DNA of 12,400 nt from an uncultured Porphyromonadaceae bacterium (GTDB taxonomy: Bacteria; Bacteroidota; Bacteroidia; Bacteroidales; Muribaculaceae): contig USGZ01000010.1 of NCBI GenBank assembly GCA_900554265.1, positions 1 to 12,400 of the forward strand, in the 5' to 3' direction. The notes beneath the pieces are model-generated. The model saw only the letters and a list, made by a program, of their open reading frames with translations, was not told the DNA's origin and ran no database searches. The position numbers were made by a program, and so were the translations under genes. Below are positions 7,798-12,400 of the stretch, piece after piece (position 1 is the stretch's first letter; each line of letters opens with the position of its first letter).

Positions 7798-7856
7798 CCT
7801 CCTGTCCTCCCGTTCTCCTGTCAATTTTTGAGACAGGAGTACAGTAGAACAGGAGG
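7798..7856. repeat. Dispersed hairpin element, copy 2
   Basis: Second copy of the element at 5893-5940, in the same orientation, 12 bases after the M56 peptidase stop. Besides the shared core (7808-7853) it is more symmetric: the heptamer CTCCTGT occurs at 7799-7805 and 7815-7821 and its complement ACAGGAG at 7833-7839 and 7849-7855. Starts within each pair are exactly 16 bases apart. Inner arms CTCCTGTC/GACAGGAG and outer arms CCTCCTGT/ACAGGAGG can form two 8-bp helices around a 9-by-9 internal loop. Copy 1 keeps three of the four heptamers, one of them with a mismatch. Confidence 0.85.
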
Positions 7857-7866
7857 TTTTCCTTTT
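7815..7866 (+). terminator. Possible terminator of the BlaI/BlaR-type operon
   Basis: The hairpin of repeat copy 2 is followed by TTTTCCTTTTCC, which could serve as an interrupted U tract. It is the only candidate terminator between the M56 peptidase gene and the acyltransferase gene. The break in the T run and the internal loop make it weaker than the terminator at 5809-5847. Confidence 0.45.
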
Positions 7867-7885
7867 CCTGTTTTTCCGTCTGTTT

Positions 7886-7913
7886 TTTAGCAGGAGATTT
7901 TTCGCTAACTTTG
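7886..7913 (+). promoter_or_regulatory. Promoter of the acyltransferase gene, very close to ATG
   Basis: TAACTTTG (7906-7913) is the same octamer as the -7 box of the repressor operon. The -33 region is only a T run (about 7883-7888), a weak match. The box ends 8 bases before ATG 7922, so transcription would start at or within a few bases of the start codon. Confidence 0.55.
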
Positions 7914-7921
7914 TCGGCGCT

Positions 7922-9013
7922 ATGGAAACCAGTAATACCAATCGGCAGCTGGCGGCGGCCCAGCCGCGAGTTGTTTTTCTCGATTATCTGCGGGTTATAG
8001 CCTGCTTTATGGTCGTGCTCGTACATTCCTGCGAGTTCTATTATCTCGGCGACGGCGGCGTGCGCTTCGCCCTTCCCGGCGACCGCGCCATCGTGGCATG
8101 GATCGACGGCGCCCTGCGCGAGTCGGTGCCTCTGTTCGTGATGGCCTCGTCGTACCTTCTCGTTCCGATTTCAGGCTCGTCGCTGACCTTCTTCAAGCGG
8201 CGCATGTCGCGCGTGTTCGTGCCCTTCGCCGTGTGGTCGGTTCTGTACGCGGTTCTGCCCGTACTCCTTGGCCGCATCGACGGCGACATCATGCAGCGCC
8301 TGGCTCGCCTGAGCTATACGTTCAACGACGACAGCGGCCACCTCTGGTTCATCTATATGCTCATCGGCGTCTATCTGATTATGCCGATAATCTCGCCCTG
8401 GCTGCGTCAGGTGTCACGCCGCGGCGAGTTCGCATTCCTGGCCGTATGGGCGGTCAGCACGCTCTGGGGCTACCTCCAGCCGGCTCTCGGCGACATCTGG
8501 GGCAAGGCACTCTGGAACGATTTCCATATGCTCTATTACTTCTCCGGATTCATAGGCTACGTGGTGCTGGCGCACTACATCCGCACTTACGTCCGCTGGA
8601 GCGCGGCGCGCACCGTCGCCGTGGCCGTGCCGCTGATAGTGGTAGGCTACGTGATTACCGCAGGCCTCTTCTACGTCCATACCGGCGAATCGGCCGACTA
8701 TGCCTACGCCGAGCAGTCGTGGAACTTCTGCACCGTCAACGTGGCCATGATGACTGCCGGCTGCTTCCTGCTGATGCGGCTGATAAAGTGCGAACGCCCG
8801 GCAGTCTACGAACCGGTCAAGGCCGTGTCGAAAGTGAGCTACGGCATCTACCTGATGCACATTCTGGTGCTGGGCTTCGTCTACGAGTGGCTGTCGCCGC
8901 TGATGGGCACCGCGGGCGCCATCTTCTCGATAGCGGCCGTAACCTTCGCCATCTGCGCGGCGGTATGCCTGCTCCTGGGCCGCGTGCGGGGCGCCCGCTG
9001 GATTATAGGGTAG
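7922..9013 (+). CDS. Integral-membrane acyltransferase (acyltransferase 3 family, WecH-like)
   Basis: A 363-residue polytopic inner-membrane protein of the acyltransferase-3 family, whose members move acetyl or other acyl groups onto surface polysaccharides or lipids. The family start VVFLDYLRVIACFMVVLVHS (17-36) contains the essential His35 in the first membrane helix. VPLFVMASSYLL (69-80), the basic loop FFKRRMSRVFVPF (90-102), HLWFIYMLIGVYLIMP (140-155) and VSYGIYLMHILVL (305-317) follow in family order. About ten hydrophobic segments can be drawn. The HLWF-YMLIG segment resembles the WecH (O-acetyltransferase) branch, but the acceptor cannot be predicted. ATG 7922 is the only reasonable start: the next Met lies inside the first helix. 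No carbohydrate gene adjoins it; it appears to be monocistronic. Confidence 0.9.
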   Translation: METSNTNRQLAAAQPRVVFLDYLRVIACFMVVLVHSCEFYYLGDGGVRFALPGDRAIVAWIDGALRESVPLFVMASSYLLVPISGSSLTFFKRRMSRVFVPFAVWSVLYAVLPVLLGRIDGDIMQRLARLSYTFNDDSGHLWFIYMLIGVYLIMPIISPWLRQVSRRGEFAFLAVWAVSTLWGYLQPALGDIWGKALWNDFHMLYYFSGFIGYVVLAHYIRTYVRWSAARTVAVAVPLIVVGYVITAGLFYVHTGESADYAYAEQSWNFCTVNVAMMTAGCFLLMRLIKCERPAVYEPVKAVSKVSYGIYLMHILVLGFVYEWLSPLMGTAGAIFSIAAVTFAICAAVCLLLGRVRGARWIIG

Positions 9014-9068
9014 GGCAGTTCCATTTTAGCCTTTTTGCGAAAAAAATCTTATATGACGGCATCAGGGC

Positions 9069-9099
9069 TTGCGGTTTTGCTGAAAAGTTGCTAACTTTA
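9069..9099 (+). promoter_or_regulatory. Promoter of the murein-peptide operon
   Basis: TAACTTTA (9092-9099), one base off TAnnTTTG, is preceded by TTG at 9069-9071 with a 20-base spacer. The predicted start near 9105 gives a leader of about 15 bases. The 106-base gap after the acyltransferase gene contains no convincing terminator. Confidence 0.55.
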
Positions 9100-9119
9100 C
9101 GGATTAAAACCCGTTTACC

Positions 9120-10523
9120 ATGAAAAAAGCACTACTTGTAATCCTCGTAATTCTGCTCGGCGTCCCCGTCGCCTGGAAACTCACCGGTTGTTCTTCCCGT
9201 TCGGAAGCAGCGACCAAGGACCTCCCGTCCTGGATCGAGGCCGATTCCGCGGCGGCCATAAAGTCGCGCCTGCTCTATGATTTTCCCTGGACCGTCGATG
9301 AGGCCCGGGTAGTGTTCCACGACCGTTATCCTGATATCACCGACGCCCAGATCGACAGTTTCATAGACCTGCGCTACATCGAGACTCTGGAAATCGACGG
9401 CGTGCTGCGCGTCCACCGCAAGGCGCCGGGTAATCTGCGGCTTCTCAACCCCGAGATGAGCGGCGAGACCGGCCGCGGCGACTTCGCGCGCCCCGAACGC
9501 ATAGCCTATGTCGATTCCATCCTTGCCTGGCATCGCGGCCTCAATCCCACCGGGGGCGCCCACCGCGTGACCTTCCGCTTCAGCGTCGACGTGCCCTTCG
9601 ACTCGGCACTGGTTGGCGACACCCTGCGCGTCTGGCTGCCCCTGCCGCTCGACAGCGCCCAGGTCGACTATCAGAGTGGCGTCGAGATACTCAGCGCCAG
9701 CCAGCCCGACTACGCCACTTCCGCGAGCCTCGCCGGCGGTGCGGAGGTTATCCACAACGCCGTCTATATGAGCGCGCCCGCTCCCGCCCAGCCCGGCGAC
9801 ACCGCCCACTTCGACTACACCGGGCGCTACGTGGCCAAGGGCAAGTTCGTAAGCCCCGACGATATCGCCGCCCGCCTGCAGCCCTACGACACCGAGTCCG
9901 AACTCTATAAGAAATACACCGCCTTCGACGGCCCGCACTACGTCCGCATGGACTCTCTTGCCCATGCTATCGTAGGCGACGAGACCAACCCGCTTCGCCA
10001 GAGCGAGCTCGTGTTCGACTATATCCAGGACAACTTCCCCTGGGCCGGCGCTCGCGAGTACAGCACCATCGAGTGCATCCCCGCCTACGTCGTCGAGCAG
10101 GGTCACGGCGACTGCGGCCAGGTAACGCTGCTGTACATCTCGCTGATGCGCTCTCTCGGCGTTCCGGCACGCTGGATCAGCGGCTGGATGCTCCATCCCG
10201 GCGAGGTCAACTACCACGACTGGGGCGCAACATACTTCGAGGGTATCGGCTGGGTGCCCGTCGACGCCTCCTTCGGCCGCTACCTTAACGCCCGCGACAT
10301 CGATGCGCGACGCTTCTACAACACCGGCATCGACAGCTACCGCATGTGCATCAACGCCGGTGTCGGCGGTCCGATGATTCCTGCCAAGAAGTTCGTCCGC
10401 AGCGAGACGGTCGACTTCCAGGCCGGCGAAGTCGAGTGCTCCCTCGGCAATCTCTTCTACCCCGGCTGGGACAGCCACCTCGAAATCATATCAGTAGAAC
10501 CCTTAGCGATACCCGCAAAATGA
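9120..10523 (+). CDS. Lipoprotein with transglutaminase-like cysteine protease domain
   Basis: A 467-residue exported protein. The N-terminus MKKALLVILVILLGVPVAW precedes LTGC, a consensus lipobox, so Cys24 should be lipidated and the protein anchored in the periplasm or outer membrane. Residues 25-300 show no motif I recognise; they include a probable beta-rich stretch at about 145-240. The transglutaminase-type catalytic core follows: GHGDCGQVTLLYISLMRSLG with Cys332, NYHDWGATYFEGIGW with His366, and VPVDASFG with Asp382, a complete triad. Bacterial proteins of this kind are more often peptidases than cross-linkers. Its stop overlaps the NlpC/P60 start by 4 bases (ATGA), indicating tight coupling to murein-peptide hydrolysis. 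A role in trimming or binding muropeptides is inferred from context; the exact reaction is unknown. Confidence 0.88.
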   Translation: MKKALLVILVILLGVPVAWKLTGCSSRSEAATKDLPSWIEADSAAAIKSRLLYDFPWTVDEARVVFHDRYPDITDAQIDSFIDLRYIETLEIDGVLRVHRKAPGNLRLLNPEMSGETGRGDFARPERIAYVDSILAWHRGLNPTGGAHRVTFRFSVDVPFDSALVGDTLRVWLPLPLDSAQVDYQSGVEILSASQPDYATSASLAGGAEVIHNAVYMSAPAPAQPGDTAHFDYTGRYVAKGKFVSPDDIAARLQPYDTESELYKKYTAFDGPHYVRMDSLAHAIVGDETNPLRQSELVFDYIQDNFPWAGAREYSTIECIPAYVVEQGHGDCGQVTLLYISLMRSLGVPARWISGWMLHPGEVNYHDWGATYFEGIGWVPVDASFGRYLNARDIDARRFYNTGIDSYRMCINAGVGGPMIPAKKFVRSETVDFQAGEVECSLGNLFYPGWDSHLEIISVEPLAIPAK

Positions 10524-11707
10524 ATATATCTGTAAAACAACTGTTTATCGGCGCGCTTCTGCTATGCGGAAGTCTCGGCGCCGCAGCCCAGTCGTCGGCC
10601 AACGCGCAGGCCCGCGCGCAGGAAATCCTCGGGCAGATCAAATCCGAAATGGCTCCGGACGGACGCCAGATTGTCGACGGCCTCGACGCGGCCATCAATC
10701 CCGACGGCGTGCTCGTCCTGGTAGGCAAGACTTCCGAAACCGCCGTCCATGAAGCCGCCGTCGCCGCGCTCACCGCCGCCGGCATCGAGTTCGCGGACAG
10801 CTCCGTGGTGTTTCCCTCCGACAATTGGGCCCAGGTGCGCATCACCGCCGCCAGCCTCCGTACCCGCGGCGCCCATGCCGCCGAGATGGCAACCCAGGCG
10901 CTGATGGGCACTCCCGTGCGCGTCCTCGAAAAGGAACCCGAGTGGTGTCATGTGCAGACTCCGGACGGATATATTGCCTGGATTCCTTCCAGCTCCGTAG
11001 TAGAGAAGACCTCCGCAGAGATGAATGCCTGGCGTAACGCCAGGCGCTACATAGTAGTCAATCCCTATCAGACCCGCGCATATGTCAGCCCCGAAGCTAC
11101 CGGCGTACGCGAGGTCGTTACGGACCTGGTCAACGGCTGTATCCTGGAAAGCCCGACGGCGCGTCCCGAAATCTCCAACGGCCGCATTCTTCTTGCGCTG
11201 CCCGACGGCCGCAAGGGCTGGGTTGCCGAGTCGGACCTTTCGCCGATCGAGGTCTGGGCCGCGCAGGATTTCAACCCCGACAAAATCCTGGACATGGCGT
11301 ATTCCACCGAGGGCAGCCCCTACCTCTGGGGCGGCATGTCGGCCAAAGCCATGGACTGCAGCGGACTTGTCAAACTCAGCTATTTCGCCAACGGCCTCAT
11401 CCTGATGCGCGACGCCTCGCAGCAGGCCCGCACCGGTACCCGCATCGAGGCAGAGCAGTGGCGTACACTCCAGCCAGGCGACCTCCTGTTTTTCGGGCGC
11501 CGTCCCGCCAAGGTTACCCATGTGGCCATCTACGACCACGACGGCAACTACGTCCACTCCTCCGGCCGCGTCAAGCGCAACAGCGTCGACCCGGACAGCG
11601 AGGCATATCTCACAACGCCCTTCCTCTGGGCCGTGCGCATAGCCGGAAACGAGGACACAGCAGGCATCACCCGCGTCCGCAACCACCGCTGGTATTTCAA
11701 CCTTTAA
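10520..11707 (+). CDS. NlpC/P60 gamma-D-glutamyl-L-diamino acid endopeptidase, YkfC type
   Basis: A 395-residue periplasmic cysteine peptidase expected to cut the bond between gamma-D-Glu and the diamino acid of murein peptides. A signal peptide (MNISVKQLFIGALLLCGSLG, then AAA-Q) ends near residue 23; LLLC is a poor lipobox. Two SH3b-like domains follow (about 105-162, with WCHVQTPDGYIAWIP, and 180-240, with ILLALPDGRKGWV). The NlpC/P60 domain (about 250-375) has YLWGGMSAKAMDCSGLV with Cys280, THVAIY with His334 and YVHSSG with His346. The Cys-His-His spacing (54, 12) closely matches what I recall of the Bacillus YkfC structure (53, 12). Asp298, 18 residues after Cys280, is where YkfC has the Asp that binds the free N-terminal amine of L-Ala, which suggests free L-Ala-gamma-D-Glu-DAP peptides as substrate. 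ATG 10520 is chosen because it begins a signal peptide and overlaps the upstream stop. Confidence 0.93.
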   Translation: MNISVKQLFIGALLLCGSLGAAAQSSANAQARAQEILGQIKSEMAPDGRQIVDGLDAAINPDGVLVLVGKTSETAVHEAAVAALTAAGIEFADSSVVFPSDNWAQVRITAASLRTRGAHAAEMATQALMGTPVRVLEKEPEWCHVQTPDGYIAWIPSSSVVEKTSAEMNAWRNARRYIVVNPYQTRAYVSPEATGVREVVTDLVNGCILESPTARPEISNGRILLALPDGRKGWVAESDLSPIEVWAAQDFNPDKILDMAYSTEGSPYLWGGMSAKAMDCSGLVKLSYFANGLILMRDASQQARTGTRIEAEQWRTLQPGDLLFFGRRPAKVTHVAIYDHDGNYVHSSGRVKRNSVDPDSEAYLTTPFLWAVRIAGNEDTAGITRVRNHRWYFNL

Positions 11708-11734
11708 TAACCTTTCTTACGACACAGATACACA

Positions 11735-12400
11735 ATGAATCGTCGCAACTTCCTTAAAACCGGCGTCCTCGGCGCACTCTTCGCAGCATCGCCCGTCAGC
11801 ATATCCGCCATCGAAAGCGCCACGCGTCCGAGCACCATGCCCGGCCGCATGACCCTCTCCTTCGCACCTTACGAACTGCGCCTGCGCCATGCCTTCAACC
11901 TCGCCCGCAGCCAGCGCACCACCACCCCCGGCGTCCAGGTACAGATAACCTGCGACGGCATCACCGGCTACGGCGAGGCTTCGATGCCTCCCTACCTGGG
12001 CGAGAATGTCGAATCCGTAACCTCCTTCCTGAGCAAGCTGGACCTCAGCCAGTTCAAGGACCCCTTCCGCATCGAGGACATCCACGACTACATGGAAAGC
12101 GTCGCCCCGGACAACCGCGCCGCCAAGGCATCCGTCGACATCGCCCTGCATGACCTCACCGGCAAGATCATGGGCCAGCCCTGGTACAAAATCTGGGGCC
12201 TGAACCCGGACAAGACGCCTAACACCTCCTTCACCATCAGCTACGATGCCGACCCCGAGGAGATGCGCCGCAAAATCGAGGAGACCGCGCCCTTCAAGGT
12301 GGTCAAGGTCAAGATGGGCCTCGACCACGACAAGGAAATCGTCGAGGCCCTGCGCCGCCAGACGGACGTGCCCATCTGCGTCGACGCCAACCAGGGCTGG
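11735..12400 (+). CDS. Tat-exported L-Ala-D/L-Glu dipeptide epimerase, 3' end beyond window
   Basis: The first 222 residues of an enolase-superfamily epimerase (muconate-lactonizing subgroup), which interconverts L-Ala-D-Glu and L-Ala-L-Glu. The N-terminus MNRRNFLKTGVLGALFAASP is a textbook twin-arginine signal (RRxFLK), so the folded, metal-loaded enzyme is predicted to be exported. The capping domain spans about 38-160, with GYGEASMPPYLGE (78-90) and the helix ASVDIALHDLTGKIMGQPWY (132-151). The barrel then shows KVKMG with catalytic Lys191 and Lys193, and VDANQGW with metal ligand Asp217 and Asn219. The remaining Glu/Asp ligands and second catalytic Lys lie beyond the window; family members are about 350-390 residues. 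It starts 27 bases after the endopeptidase stop, in the same operon, consuming that enzyme's product. No Shine-Dalgarno sequence is visible. Confidence 0.93.
   Translation, partial: MNRRNFLKTGVLGALFAASPVSISAIESATRPSTMPGRMTLSFAPYELRLRHAFNLARSQRTTTPGVQVQITCDGITGYGEASMPPYLGENVESVTSFLSKLDLSQFKDPFRIEDIHDYMESVAPDNRAAKASVDIALHDLTGKIMGQPWYKIWGLNPDKTPNTSFTISYDADPEEMRRKIEETAPFKVVKVKMGLDHDKEIVEALRRQTDVPICVDANQGW

Noticed and set aside
9030..9055. Possible terminator after the acyltransferase gene (TTTTTGCGAAAAA)
   Set aside because: The stem would be five A-T pairs closing a 3-base loop, with no GC pairs; too weak to call.
9132..10478. Open minus-strand frame of 448 codons opposite the transglutaminase-like gene
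   Set aside because: Antisense shadow of a GC-rich gene with recognised catalytic motifs; no start context or recognisable domain.
10562..11686. Open minus-strand frame of 374 codons opposite the NlpC/P60 gene
   Set aside because: Antisense shadow; the plus strand carries the signal peptide, SH3b and NlpC/P60 motifs.

Overview
The window looks like chromosomal DNA of a GC-rich member of the Bacteroidales, possibly Alistipes or another Rikenellaceae-like lineage; the genus is an inference. Evidence: promoters fit the Bacteroidota sigma factor (-33 TTG/TTTG, about 19-21 bases, -7 TAnnTTTG), Shine-Dalgarno sequences are essentially absent, and the gene families are typical of the phylum (pyruvate phosphate dikinase, long two-half M16 peptidase, M56 peptidase with a TonB-like C-terminus). 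I see no RNA genes, insertion sequences, CRISPR arrays or phage genes.

Layout. Bases 1-2678 (minus strand) are ppdK, lacking only its last residues beyond the window edge. A divergent intergenic region (2679-2935) carries a promoter for each direction and a hairpin in the ppdK leader. A 949-residue exported M16 zinc peptidase follows (2936-5785) and ends at a strong intrinsic terminator. The 300-base gap before 6086 holds AT-rich direct repeats, the first copy of a dispersed hairpin element, a pyrimidine-rich tract, and a promoter with two palindromic operators. Next comes a two-gene BlaI/BlaR-type regulatory unit (6086-7785): a winged-helix repressor and a membrane M56 metallopeptidase whose periplasmic end is a TonB-C-like domain instead of a penicillin-binding domain. 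The second copy of the hairpin element follows it. An integral-membrane acyltransferase (7922-9013) stands alone with a promoter so close to its ATG that the mRNA may be leaderless.

The last 3.3 kb (9120-12400) is an operon for handling peptidoglycan peptides outside the cytoplasm: a lipoprotein with a transglutaminase-type domain, an SH3b-SH3b-NlpC/P60 endopeptidase of YkfC type (start and stop overlap as ATGA), and a Tat-exported L-Ala-D/L-Glu epimerase cut by the window end. The endopeptidase should release L-Ala-D-Glu from murein peptides and the epimerase should convert it to L-Ala-L-Glu; the step done by the transglutaminase-like protein is unknown.

Most genes are ordinary for the group. 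The points worth a second look are the duplicated intergenic hairpin element flanking the BlaI/BlaR-type unit, the paired operators, the TonB-C-tailed sensor protease, the structured ppdK leader, and the exported murein-dipeptide operon.
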